Shown here one piece after another: positions 30,261 to 38,730 of a DNA stretch of 64,000 bases; the first letter of the stretch is position 1; each line of letters begins with the position of its first letter. Position numbers and translations under genes: made by a program. The notes beneath the pieces were generated by a model that was not told the origin of the DNA, did not search any database, and saw only the letters and a list, made by a program, of their open reading frames with translations. The DNA comes from Methanobrevibacter sp. V74 (GTDB lineage: Archaea; Methanobacteriota; Methanobacteria; Methanobacteriales; Methanobacteriaceae), in the NCBI RefSeq assembly GCF_963082495.1, contig NZ_CAUJAN010000007.1, positions 31,219-95,218 of the forward strand. The letters are read 5' to 3'.

Positions 30261-31277
30261 TTAGGGATTACATGATCTTAAGTGGCAGGTAGCGGTTTTT
30301 TTCCAATAGCAATTATTGCAAGTTTTACAAAAGCTTTCACCATTTCCTTTAATTTGCCAGTCTACTAGGAAACTCGGATCTTTGACGAATGGCCTTTGCA
30401 TTGATATAAAATCTATATTTGTAGAATTTAACATTTCATTTATCTGATTTTGACTATTTGCTCCACCGCCTAAAATAACTGGAATATTAACATTATTAAT
30501 TATTTGCTCTGTAGCTTCGATTAATGGATTTTCCTCTTTATTTTCACGTGTGAAAAATTGCGGCGAACGTGGACGAGTAATTTGCAAGGAATCCGCACCA
30601 TATTTTTCAAGAAGTTTGGCTATTTCAATTGTTTCAGTCAATGTCATTCCATTGGTTGTTCCATCAAATGCATTTAAACGACAATTTATATGTAATTTCG
30701 TATTGTCTTTTATTACTTTAATCATTTCTAGAACTATTCTTAATCTATTGAAAGTGTTTCCACCGTATTTGTCATCTCTTGTATTGAAATTTGGATTAAT
30801 AAATCTGGATAGGAAATAATAATTTCCAAGACCTAATTGAATGCCGTCAAATCCGCCAAAATCAAACTTTTGAGCTGCAATAATCATATCCGTTTGTATT
30901 TTTCGGATGTCGTCAATTGTTACCTCTTCAATTTTCATGTTTTGCTGCGTTTTTTTATTATATTGTACAAAACCTAATTGGGCAAAGATGGGAACATCAT
31001 ATACATGAACAAGATCAGTTAAATCACGAGCTTCACGAACAAATTGAGTGTAGTGAATGGTATTTGAGTATTTGGAGAATGTATCTCTTGGGTAAAGTGA
31101 ATATAACTCAGTAATTATTAATCCAATGCCGCTGGCGGCAATATTTTCATATCGGTTATATATATCAGGAGTCATATTGCCTGATTTTTCTCTTTGAGAC
31201 TCCCAAAGTCCAGTTCTCACAATTCTGCTATTAAGTTTTAAATCTCCAAAATCACAATAATCAAATAAATCTTTCAT
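30261..31277 (-). CDS. Old yellow enzyme-like NADH:flavin oxidoreductase
   Basis: 338 aa TIM barrel. The family pattern is FINPNFNTRDDKYGGNTFNR, and PVILGGGANSQNQINEML with MQRPFVKDP binds FMN phosphate. The C-terminus is cysteine rich (CKTCNNCYWKKTATC), possibly binding an iron-sulfur cluster as in the 2,4-dienoyl-CoA reductase group. The usual substrate-binding His pair is replaced (GIQLGLGNYYFLS), so the substrate is not predictable. Confidence 0.8.
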   Translation of the reverse strand: MKDLFDYCDFGDLKLNSRIVRTGLWESQREKSGNMTPDIYNRYENIAASGIGLIITELYSLYPRDTFSKYSNTIHYTQFVREARDLTDLVHVYDVPIFAQLGFVQYNKKTQQNMKIEEVTIDDIRKIQTDMIIAAQKFDFGGFDGIQLGLGNYYFLSRFINPNFNTRDDKYGGNTFNRLRIVLEMIKVIKDNTKLHINCRLNAFDGTTNGMTLTETIEIAKLLEKYGADSLQITRPRSPQFFTRENKEENPLIEATEQIINNVNIPVILGGGANSQNQINEMLNSTNIDFISMQRPFVKDPSFLVDWQIKGNGESFCKTCNNCYWKKTATCHLRSCNP

Positions 31278-31383
31278 AGTTAATATTTTAAATCAGAATA
31301 ATATAAATATGTTATATAGTGAGTTTATATATGATATGATTGAAATGTGGGATGTTATTGATATAGAATTATAAGGTAATATT

Positions 31384-31836
31384 ATGCAAAGTAGGTTTGT
31401 AATATCCGTAATAATTGCAGTGCTTGTGATTAGTGGATTATGTGTGGTTATATGTAGTGGTTTTGATAATTCATTAGATATCTCAAATAAAACGGAAGTT
31501 AGAATTTGTGTTGACAACCTTATTGCAATAGATAAGTTCATAAATGAATGTGAAAATTCGGATTACTATAGAAATGTTAATGGAACCACTTTAAATTGGT
31601 TAAAATCTTTATGCAACAATCATATGGTTTTTATATCTGGTGATGAGTCTTATATTATTCCTCTTTCAGATGTAAATAAACTACCTCCTATTGAATATGT
31701 AACTGACATTTCAATATATGATATTTGCAATTGCACTATTTGAGAGGATAGGCCGTTGGGTGATGATTTAGGCAATATCAAATTAATTTCCGACGTTGAA
31801 TTTATATATCAGGACGTTGAACATTATGATGTTTAA
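31384..31836 (+). pseudogene. Small secreted or anchored protein gene with in-frame TGA
   Basis: ATG 31384 starts a hydrophobic N-terminus (VISVIIAVLVISGLCVVIC) and a 119-aa frame ending at TGA 31741-31743. The same frame stays open and protein-like (PLGDDLGNIKLISDVEFIYQ) to TAA 31834-31836, giving 150 codons in total. A nonsense mutation is the simplest view. No downstream structure suggesting selenocysteine insertion was recognised. The function is unknown. Confidence 0.55.
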
Positions 31837-31998
31837 TTTTTTTAAATTAAACAATATACAATATTTTTTTCTATTTTATATACTATTGTTTTCATAATAT
31901 AAAATTATATTGATTTAAAACTGGTTATTTTAAATAATATTATGTTAAATATACTAATTAGGAAATAAAAATTATTTCCTACCGGCTGATATAAATTT

Positions 31999-32024
31999 GA
32001 TTAATTGGAACAATCCAATTAATC
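31999..32024. promoter_or_regulatory. Palindrome upstream of mntP, possible operator
   Basis: GATTAATTGG (31999-32008) and CCAATTAATC (32015-32024) form a perfect 10-bp inverted repeat with a 6-base gap, 46 bp before the mntP ATG. A TATA-like ATTTAAATAAAA follows at about 32039. A metal-responsive DtxR/MntR-type regulator is a likely user, but that is inference. Confidence 0.5.
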
Positions 32025-32069
32025 ATTTGTTTAATTATATTTAAATAAAATAAAAACAAATATCTAATC

Positions 32070-32624
32070 ATGGCATTTAATATTATTTCTGTATTGTTGA
32101 TAGCAATAGCTCTGGCTATGGATGCATTTAGTGTATCAATGACAAAGGGGTTTACTCAAAAAAACATAACCAATGGACAAATCTTTTATTATGGACTATT
32201 TTTCGGCGGATTTCAATTTATAATGCCCATATTAGGATATTTCTGTGGTAATGTTATAACAACTATTGTTGAATCTTTAGCTTCAATTATTGGATTTATC
32301 TTACTTTTAATGATTGGATTAAATATGATTCGTGAGAGTTTATCAGGTGGCGATGAAGAAATAACTGACCATTTCTCATTTAAAGAAGTAACTTTGCTTG
32401 CAATCGCAACAAGTATTGATGCCTTTGCAGTTGGAATTACATTAGCACTTTTTAAAGATCCGGTTTTAATATCATCTGCTATAATAGGTATTGTAGCATT
32501 TTTCTTTGGTATTGTGGGTGTATCTATTGGTAAGAAACTTGGAAATTATGTTGGAGATAAGTTCCAAATCCTTGGTGGAGTTATTCTTATACTGATTGGT
32601 ATAAAACTCCTTTTAGGTTTCTAA
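32070..32624 (+). CDS. mntP: Manganese efflux pump MntP
   Basis: 184 aa, six membrane helices in two repeated halves: ALAMDAFSVSMTKG and ATSIDAFAVGITLA carry the conserved Asp residues, with GLNMIRES in the cytoplasmic loop. It exports Mn2+. No strong ribosome binding site is seen, so the message may be leaderless. It is the last clearly core gene before the accessory island. Confidence 0.88.
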   Translation: MAFNIISVLLIAIALAMDAFSVSMTKGFTQKNITNGQIFYYGLFFGGFQFIMPILGYFCGNVITTIVESLASIIGFILLLMIGLNMIRESLSGGDEEITDHFSFKEVTLLAIATSIDAFAVGITLALFKDPVLISSAIIGIVAFFFGIVGVSIGKKLGNYVGDKFQILGGVILILIGIKLLLGF

Positions 32625-33232
32625 ATTTTTTATTCCCAATACCTTTTTTATAAAAATTATAAAATTTAATAAATTTCATTAAAAATACGAATTTATAAAG
32701 GTTTATTTTTTTAATTATGGTTTAATATAATACAAAATAATTAAAATCAGATTAAAAATTTAGTTTATAATTAAATAGAGATGTATTATCCAGTATATTG
32801 CTATTAGAGTATTTATATGAATTATTTTACCAAAATTTCTGTTAGTGTAATATTACTATAGTCGGAAAGGTATTTCCGTATATTAACCTTAAATATCAAT
32901 TAGTAGGTAAATATATATAAATGACTATTTATCTATAATTACTATTAATAGTATTATACATATAATAAGTAAAATAGTAATTATATTATTATACTTATAT
33001 TACTATTATACATTTATACAGAAAATATATATTAAGTATATTTCCCTACTTACAGAAATATTAATTTATACATATTTTACTATTTATACTAAAGTAATAT
33101 TTAGAAAAATGCTTTAAATAAATAATTACATATATCTCAAGCTATTGAAATATGTCATTTTCTTCAAATTTTGCTATTTTTTAATAAATTTCATGAAATT
33201 TAATAAATCTCATGAATTTGAATTATAAATTT
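32625..33232. other. AT-rich gene-free spacer at the island edge
   Basis: About 600 bp with no gene. It is rich in repeated TACTAT/ATAGTA words between about 32930 and 33110 and holds one small palindrome, CGGAAA-GGTA-TTTCCG (about 32861-32876). It could contain an attachment or control site for the adjacent recombinase. I see no firm signal. Confidence 0.4.
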
Positions 33233-34312
33233 TTATAAAAATCTTTGTGAATTAACCTTTAATTTTTGTTTCATTTGTTCATGGTCAATGTGAATATATT
33301 TATCCGTTGTTTGGGAGTTTGAATGCCCTGCAATTGACTGCACCTCTGCAACTGTCAATATTTCCGCATAATGGGATAATGCAGTATGTCTTAGAATGTG
33401 AACACTAACATCTCTACCATAATTTACATTACATTCAATTCCTTCATTTTCAATTCTCTGATCACATTCACGAGCATGTTTTTTAATGATATCCTGAACA
33501 GCACGTTTTCCAATTCTTTTTCCATTAATATTGGTAAATAGCTCTTCCCTTACTACTTCTTCAGCCGCTTTTTTTCGCTGAATTACTGGACGATATATAT
33601 TATTAGTATTTTTCCTAAGTTTTGTGATACGATTCTTCATCATTTCATTTAAACTGATTAATGTATCATAGGTGATAAATGTTGTACGGTCTTTTAACTC
33701 ACCTTTTGTTGTTTCTGCTCGTAAATAAACATCAATAAATTCATTAGTGTCATTGGGAAGTTCGTAAAATCCATTTTCATCAATTGAAACTTGAATATCT
33801 GTTTTGTTTAATAAGACCAATTCTTTCAATCTCATACCGGAGTCAATAAATGTTCTGCAGATTGCATAATCCCTTTTATTTCCGCTTTGTTCGATTGTAT
33901 CTAAGAAAAAATTGGATTGTGGCCAGGTTAAGGATATTTTTTCAATTCTTTTTTTAGCAGTTTCAGAATCTTCTGCTTTTACTTCAATAATATCCTTCAT
34001 TTTGATGGTTTCATGCTGGATTTCCTCTTGAACATCTTCTGAGTTGATGAATTCCAAAATATTCATCATATATGTTTTAACTGTGGTTCTTTTATTTCCA
34101 TGTTTTTTCAAACAATGCCTACGATAATGTCTTAACTGTTTTTTAATATTCTTATCAGTTAGTTCTCCTATTCCTTCTTTTTCAAGATATTCGATGAATT
34201 TAGATATGTTAAATGTTTGTTTTTTTATAGTTTCTTGAGTTAAGTTCTTTACCTCTTGCTTTTCTTCTAAGTATTCATTTAGGTAGTCTGTTAGCTCATC
34301 AACTTCTATCAT
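33233..34312 (-). CDS. Tyrosine recombinase (phage integrase family)
   Basis: 359 aa. Residues 1-100 form a SAM-like core-binding domain. The catalytic set is complete: Arg161 (GMRLKEL), His305 and Arg308 (HILRHT), His330 (AGHSN) and Tyr339 (DKYIHID). It cuts and rejoins DNA at specific sites. It is divergent from cas2 across 315 bp and is the nearest recombinase to the repeat array, so it is a rival candidate, or partner, for making that array. It may equally be the integrase of an old mobile island. Confidence 0.88.
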   Translation of the reverse strand: MIEVDELTDYLNEYLEEKQEVKNLTQETIKKQTFNISKFIEYLEKEGIGELTDKNIKKQLRHYRRHCLKKHGNKRTTVKTYMMNILEFINSEDVQEEIQHETIKMKDIIEVKAEDSETAKKRIEKISLTWPQSNFFLDTIEQSGNKRDYAICRTFIDSGMRLKELVLLNKTDIQVSIDENGFYELPNDTNEFIDVYLRAETTKGELKDRTTFITYDTLISLNEMMKNRITKLRKNTNNIYRPVIQRKKAAEEVVREELFTNINGKRIGKRAVQDIIKKHARECDQRIENEGIECNVNYGRDVSVHILRHTALSHYAEILTVAEVQSIAGHSNSQTTDKYIHIDHEQMKQKLKVNSQRFL

Positions 34313-34627
34313 AAGCTTTCTGCCTCCTAAATTTTTTTACTCAAACCCTTGTTTTAATATTTATTTTTTTAATATATAAATACTTCGTATCTTTTCATTA
34401 TTAACGTATATTATTACATAAAATATACATTTATTTTATATATAAAATTTGATGAATTTGAAAGTTTCTAAAGGAATGTTGTAAATGAAGTAACACCTAT
34501 ACATCAAGAGATATAAAAATACAAATCTTTCCCAATTTTAGATTTGTAATAGAAATTATAATAAAAGTAATAAAAAGTTGTAATTATAAAAATTAATTTT
34601 AACTGGATAAAAACTATAAATTAATTT
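34313..34627. promoter_or_regulatory. Divergent promoter region between integrase and cas2
   Basis: Contains a 9-bp inverted repeat, TACAAATCT (34520-34528) and AGATTTGTA (34540-34548), suitable for an operator, and TATA-like TTATAAAAA near 34585 about 40 bp before cas2. No gene. The opposite strand has GGAGGCAG just before the integrase start. Confidence 0.45.
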
Positions 34628-34903
34628 ATGTATGTAATAGTTAGTTTTGATATAAAATTTAAAACAAATCAAGAAAAGATTGAAAGTGTTATTGAGCACT
34701 TTGGACTTAGAAAAATTCAAAATACATTATATATAGGAGAATTAGATAATAATGAACAAAATACATTAGTTAAATCCATAAATAAAATAATTAAAGAATA
34801 TGATAGTGTTTTAATAACACGAATATGTCAAAATTGCTATTTAAAAAAAGAAACATGTGGTCGTGAAATTAAATTCAATAATGATTTATTTAGGATATAT
34901 TAA
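34628..34903 (+). CDS. cas2: Cas2
   Basis: 91 aa. The start MYVIVSFDIKF matches Cas2, with the conserved Asp8 at the end of the first strand; the ferredoxin-like fold continues with FGLRKIQNTLYIGEL. The C-terminal tail is cysteine bearing (CQNCYLKKETCG), which I do not know as a general Cas2 feature. In CRISPR systems a Cas2 dimer bridges two Cas1 dimers and sets the length of inserted DNA. The stop is 1 bp before cas1. No Cas3, Cas5-8, Cas9, Cas10 or Cas4 gene is near. Confidence 0.85.
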   Translation: MYVIVSFDIKFKTNQEKIESVIEHFGLRKIQNTLYIGELDNNEQNTLVKSINKIIKEYDSVLITRICQNCYLKKETCGREIKFNNDLFRIY

Positions 34904-34904
34904 T

Positions 34905-35900
34905 ATGAAACTAATTATTGACGGATATAATAAATCAATCCACAAGAAAGACAACCAAATTGTTATACATGAAAATTCCGAAATTATAGATTCTATCAAG
35001 GCAAGCGAAATTAATGATATAACCATTACAGGAAAAGGTTATGTGACCTTTGATGCTTTAAATTTAATAGCTGAAAATAATATTAAATTAATAGCTATTA
35101 ATCCACGAGGACAACTAAGTTATATCTTAGAATCACCAGATTGGAGAAATGTGAAGTTAAAAAAACAACAATACAAATTAAGCGAAAATAAACTTGGTCT
35201 TAAATTATCAAAAGAATTAATAAAATGTAAAATGAAAAACCAAAAAGCTACATTAACAACACTTAATAAAAATAAACAGCTGAAAAGAGTTTTTAACCAT
35301 AGATCAAAAATTGATGAAATAATAAAACAACTTGAAAAATTAAATTTAAATGGAAATAATGATGAAATAAGAATTAAAATAATGGGTTTAGAAGGAAAAG
35401 CATCTAATGAGTATTGGAGAGCAGTAAAATATTTCATTCCAAATAATATTGGATTTGAAAAAAGAACAAAAAAACCAACAGATTTACTTAATTCCATGTT
35501 AAATTATGGTTATGCAATTCTTGCAAGTGAAATAACAAAAAGCATATTACTAATAGGTTTAGATCCATATTGCGGATTTTTACATTATGATATAGATAAA
35601 AGAACAAGTTTAACCTTTGATTTAATCGAACCATTCAGACAACAAATTGTTGATAAAACAGTAATAAGTTTAATTAACAGAAAACAAGTTACCATAAATG
35701 ATTTAGATAAAAGAAATAATACCATAAAATTAGAAGCAAGGAAATTAATAGTGAATAAAATTCTTGGAAAAATCTTCTCAACAATTACTTACAATAATGA
35801 AATAAACACTTATTCAGATTTAATTAGAAAACAAAGCAAAGATTTAGTAAATACAATATTATACGCTGAAGAATTTAATGGATTTTATTTAAGATGGTGA
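34905..35900 (+). CDS. cas1: Cas1 integrase
   Basis: 331 aa from ATG 34905; a frame extension back to 34857 overlaps cas2 and is not homologous. The N-terminal beta domain (about 1-85) is followed by the helical catalytic domain. Metal ligands are present: Glu163 (GLEGKASNEYW), His227 (CGFLHYD), and Asp239/Glu242 (TFDLIEPFR). It is therefore probably an active integrase that joins DNA ends to a repeat. The gene order cas2-cas1 and the array 198 bp downstream look like a stand-alone adaptation module. The array it faces has kilobase intervals, unlike CRISPR. Confidence 0.9.
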   Translation: MKLIIDGYNKSIHKKDNQIVIHENSEIIDSIKASEINDITITGKGYVTFDALNLIAENNIKLIAINPRGQLSYILESPDWRNVKLKKQQYKLSENKLGLKLSKELIKCKMKNQKATLTTLNKNKQLKRVFNHRSKIDEIIKQLEKLNLNGNNDEIRIKIMGLEGKASNEYWRAVKYFIPNNIGFEKRTKKPTDLLNSMLNYGYAILASEITKSILLIGLDPYCGFLHYDIDKRTSLTFDLIEPFRQQIVDKTVISLINRKQVTINDLDKRNNTIKLEARKLIVNKILGKIFSTITYNNEINTYSDLIRKQSKDLVNTILYAEEFNGFYLRW

Positions 35901-36097
35901 GGAAATGTATTTATAAATTTTAGTTAAAAATTAATGTCCTCAAAATTTAGAAAAAATACTGATAAAATCATTGAAAACAATTATAATTCTGAGGAAACCA
36001 ACACTTTAAATAATATATAAAAATGAAATCCTCAAAATATTTTTAAAAGAAGAAATATAAAACATTAAAATAAATAAAATAAGAAAAAATAGACACT
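35901..36097 (+). promoter_or_regulatory. Leader-like sequence between cas1 and the first repeat
   Basis: 197 bp, A-rich and gene free. CCTCAAAATTT and CCTCAAAATAT recur about 100 bp apart, with CTGAGGAAA between them. Its position is that of a CRISPR leader, which directs insertion and may carry a promoter. Confidence 0.55.
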
Positions 36098-36134
36098 GTT
36101 AATACTGAATGTTTTCAGTTGAATTATTCAAAAC
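36098..36134 (+). repeat. Array repeat 1 (37 bp, leader-proximal)
   Basis: Begins GTTAATACTG and ends TTCAAAAC. Positions 8-21 are the inverted repeat CTGAA-TGTT-TTCAG; positions 22-34 are TTGAAT-T-ATTCAA. Identical to repeats 2 to 6 and to the inverted copy at 61686. One frame is open on each strand; the minus frame ends in TAA. Confidence 0.95.
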
Positions 36135-36469
36135 ATCATCAGGAACTACATGATATGAGTGAACAAAATAAAAGAATTCATTGTCAATACCTTCTAAAAT
36201 TGGAGAATCATTGACTACTTTTAGTTGATTCCACCCCATATGAGGTATTTTTACATTCCCGGACAACAATTCCACATGTCCTTTAAACAAGTTTAAACCT
36301 TTAATTTCTGGAGATTCCTCACTTGACCCCATTAATACTTGTTGACCCAGACAAATTCCAAGAAATGGCTTGTTATCATTTACATGTTCATTTATTACAT
36401 CTTCAAATGGTTTTAAATTCTCCATCGCACTACCAAACGCTCCAACACCAGGCAGTACCAAGTAATCAC
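36135..36469 (-). pseudogene. hisH: Cassette 1: internal fragment of hisH
   Basis: The whole 335-bp interval is an internal piece of the glutaminase subunit of imidazole glycerol phosphate synthase. It runs from YLVLPGVGAFGSAM through the nucleophile segment FLGICLGQQVLMGSSEE to FYFVHSYHVVPDD. About 40 N-terminal residues and 35 C-terminal residues, including the last catalytic residues, are missing. Each end stops exactly at a repeat, and the frame then runs into the repeat and ends at its TAA. The fragment lies antisense to cas1. It cannot be functional and looks like a captured chromosomal segment. Confidence 0.88.
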
Positions 36470-36506
36470 GTTAATACTGAATGTTTTCAGTTGAATTATT
36501 CAAAAC
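36470..36506 (+). repeat. Array repeat 2 (37 bp)
   Basis: Identical to repeat 1. Follows the hisH fragment and precedes the moaE fragment. Confidence 0.95.
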
Positions 36507-36763
36507 CAAAAAGAAATTGAAAAAATTGTTGAAAATGCTAAGATCAAATATAATGTTCATGAAATATCTGTTATCCATTATATCGGTGAATTTTACACCG
36601 GCGATATGTTATTTTTAGTAGCAGTACTTGGTAATCATCGTGACGAAACCCTTGATGCATTAAAAGAAGTTATTATTATTTGAAACTGTAAAATACGATG
36701 TTGAATTCAAAAAAGAAAGAAATTTCAAAAGAAGGTACAAAAACTATCCTTGCAGGAGGTTAA
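36507..36763 (+). pseudogene. moaE: Cassette 2a: 3' part of moaE, frameshifted
   Basis: From the first base after the repeat the frame reads as the large subunit of molybdopterin synthase: IHYIGEFYTGDMLFLVAVLGNHRDETLDALKE. The N-terminal third is absent. Two small frame changes (near 36675 and 36720) precede the typical end, GTKTILAGG, and stop at 36763. MoaE with MoaD inserts sulfur into molybdopterin. This copy is dead. The cut coincides with the repeat, as with hisH. Confidence 0.72.
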
Positions 36764-36766
36764 ATT

Positions 36767-36904
36767 TTGACAATAATGTTTATAATAAGAGTAATTATAT
36801 TATTCTTAATTATTTATGCTGTTGTGAAAAATCTAAAAACACTTTTAAAAGCAGCAGTAATTATTTTTGTTATTTTAATATTATTAGGATTAATAGGATA
36901 TTAA
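36767..36904 (+). CDS. Cassette 2b: 45-aa membrane peptide
   Basis: TTG 36767 has AGGAGGT 7-8 bp upstream. It encodes two hydrophobic stretches (IIRVIILFLIIYAVV and AVIIFVILILLGLIG) joined by KNLKTLLK. It directly follows the moaE remnant, so it was probably its chromosomal neighbour and came in with the same fragment. The function is unknown; the frame is intact. Confidence 0.5.
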   Translation: MTIMFIIRVIILFLIIYAVVKNLKTLLKAAVIIFVILILLGLIGY

Positions 36905-36946
36905 ATCCTATTTCCCAATAATCACTTCAGTGGATTTGATAATTGC

Positions 36947-36983
36947 GTTAATACTGAATGTTTTCAGTTGAATTATTCAAAAC
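36947..36983 (+). repeat. Array repeat 3 (37 bp)
   Basis: Identical to repeat 1. Separates the moaE cassette from the viral head gene cassette. Confidence 0.95.
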
Positions 36984-37165
36984 ATGAAGTAAGATCAGGG
37001 TATGGTTTATCTCCAGTAGATTGGGGTAATGTACCAATGAATTATAGTCAATATGGTATTGCTCGCAATCCTGATGATGTACAGGATGTTATTCCAATTG
37101 ATGAAATTAAAATGTTAAAAAAATCATTGTCTCTTGAAAGATTAGGTAAAGAATATGATATCTGA
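36984..37165 (+). pseudogene. Cassette 3a: 3' end of a probable viral portal gene
   Basis: The frame is open through the repeat and continues for 60 codons (GYGLSPVDWGNVPMNYSQYG, then EIKMLKKSLSLERLGKEYD), ending 11 bp inside the next gene. It has no start of its own. In tailed viruses the portal gene precedes the head morphogenesis gene, so this is probably the tail end of portal, cut at the repeat. The assignment is by position, not by motif. Confidence 0.55.
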
Positions 37166-38669
37166 AGAAAGAATCAAAACTAATCATTTATTACTAAATG
37201 AATTAGATTACTGGGATGAATTAGATATTAAAAATAATGATGACCCTCATGTTAATAATCATTATAGAGAAATAATGCAATTAATCAATCAACAATTAGA
37301 TAACTCTATTGCGTGGTTGGATTCTCAAGAAGCAAAAGATTATTTTTATGGTGAAATGCAATACCAAAAAGATATTTTTGAACTAATGGAATCACAATGG
37401 GATAGAATTCTCAATGGAAAATATGATAAAATAGAAGATATTATCAATGAAGTTTATGATTATGGTAAAATTAAAGGATATCAGGATATTCAAAGTAGAA
37501 TTCGTTATACTGAAGCAGATAAATTAGCATTGACTCATATTAGAAACTATAATTTTAAACTAATCAGGAAATTAGATAATGAATTAAGAAGATCTATTAA
37601 AAATCAGATATTCCAAGGTGTAATAAAAGGAGAAAATCCGAATAATATAGCTTCAAAATTAGTTAAATTAGGTGTTGAACGATTACCAGATAGTACATTA
37701 TCTCCTCGACAAAGAGCAGTAATGATTGCAAAAACAGAAGTATCACGAGCACAAAACACAGGAATACTACAATCTTATGTAAATGAAGGATATGAAGAAG
37801 TTAAAATACTAACTGCTGAAGATGATAATGTATGTTACATCTGTTTAAAAAATGCATATGAATTCAATGATGATGAAATAATTTACAGTAACCATGGTAA
37901 AGAAAGAGTACATAATATTCAAGAAATGATTAAAAAGAAAGAATATGTTCCCGCACATCCTAATTGTCGCTGTACTTATCTTTCTGTGTGGAAAAGAGAC
38001 AGAGTGCCTCCTGAAAAACCATACACAACCAACTTAATCAATGAAGACACACATAATTGGAGTTATAATTATAAAGGTAAAAAGTATCAATTACAAGGGA
38101 ACACTCCAATGAGTAGACAGGACTTCCTTGAAAACTACGGATTTGATATTAATAAATTAAGCCCTCAAGAAGAACTATTTTTAAAAATATTCACTAAAGA
38201 TAGCTCTCCGTTAAATGATTATTTAAGATTTGGACCAGATAATTTAGATGAATGTGTTGAAAGATGGAAAAACATAAACAATAATCTTATTCTGAGAGAA
38301 TTATTGTCAGATGAATTAGATTTTCATGTTGCATTGACTATTGCTGAAAGTATTTTTAATAAATATGCTAAAACTCTTAATGAAGATGTAATGCTATGTC
38401 GTCGTGAAAGAGAAAGGTTCATGGGTCGAAATGGTAAAACAACATATAAAGATAAAGGTTTTACTTCAATGTCAATTTATGAATACACTAAAGTTGATGA
38501 ATACGGAGATGAATTGAATTATATTTTAATCCCGAAAGGAACTAAAGTATTATATGTTGAGGGGATTACTGTTTCTCCTGAAGATTATGAAACATTATTT
38601 TTACCTAATATCTATTTAGACAAGGTTGAGGATTTGAGTAGTAAGAAAAAAGTTTGGAAATTACCATAA
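37155..38669 (+). CDS. Cassette 3b: viral head morphogenesis (MuF/SPP1 gp7) protein with ADP-ribosyltransferase-like domain
   Basis: 504 aa. Residues about 170-280 are the MuF domain: AKTEVSRAQNTGILQSYVNE, then CYIC (about 226) and HPNCRC (about 268), a probable zinc site. Residues about 330-504 resemble the ADP-ribosyltransferase exoenzyme fold, with Arg in CRRERERF (about 415), FTSMS (about 436) and a Glu in DYETLFLP (about 478). Such fusions are known in phage heads, where the enzyme may be injected into the host. The frame is intact, so the gene came in whole with the cassette. It indicates a Methanobrevibacter virus or provirus as source. Confidence 0.78.
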   Translation: MISEERIKTNHLLLNELDYWDELDIKNNDDPHVNNHYREIMQLINQQLDNSIAWLDSQEAKDYFYGEMQYQKDIFELMESQWDRILNGKYDKIEDIINEVYDYGKIKGYQDIQSRIRYTEADKLALTHIRNYNFKLIRKLDNELRRSIKNQIFQGVIKGENPNNIASKLVKLGVERLPDSTLSPRQRAVMIAKTEVSRAQNTGILQSYVNEGYEEVKILTAEDDNVCYICLKNAYEFNDDEIIYSNHGKERVHNIQEMIKKKEYVPAHPNCRCTYLSVWKRDRVPPEKPYTTNLINEDTHNWSYNYKGKKYQLQGNTPMSRQDFLENYGFDINKLSPQEELFLKIFTKDSSPLNDYLRFGPDNLDECVERWKNINNNLILRELLSDELDFHVALTIAESIFNKYAKTLNEDVMLCRRERERFMGRNGKTTYKDKGFTSMSIYEYTKVDEYGDELNYILIPKGTKVLYVEGITVSPEDYETLFLPNIYLDKVEDLSSKKKVWKLP

Positions 38670-38730
38670 TCTTTTTATATATTCAAAAACAATATATAGT
38701 AATTAAATATATTTAAAATGGGGAATATTT

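Noticed and set aside
31741-31743. Selenocysteine at the in-frame TGA
   Set aside because: No SECIS-like structure was recognised and nothing else here points to Sec use; a nonsense mutation is simpler.
31837-32069. Manganese riboswitch before mntP
   Set aside because: I could not find the conserved loops of the yybP-ykoY type; only a plain palindrome is visible.
32625-33232. Replication origin in the AT-rich spacer
   Set aside because: No origin recognition box repeats or Cdc6/Orc1 gene nearby.
34857-34904. Longer Cas1 starting inside cas2
   Set aside because: The extra residues overlap cas2 and do not look like Cas1; ATG 34905 directly after the cas2 stop fits better.
34628-35900. Casposon (Cas1 used by a self-synthesising transposon)
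   Set aside because: No family B polymerase, no HNH nuclease and no terminal inverted repeats were found; Cas2 is present, which casposons usually lack.
36323-36520. Plus-strand frame opposite hisH
   Set aside because: Antisense shadow of the hisH fragment extended by the open frame of the repeat.
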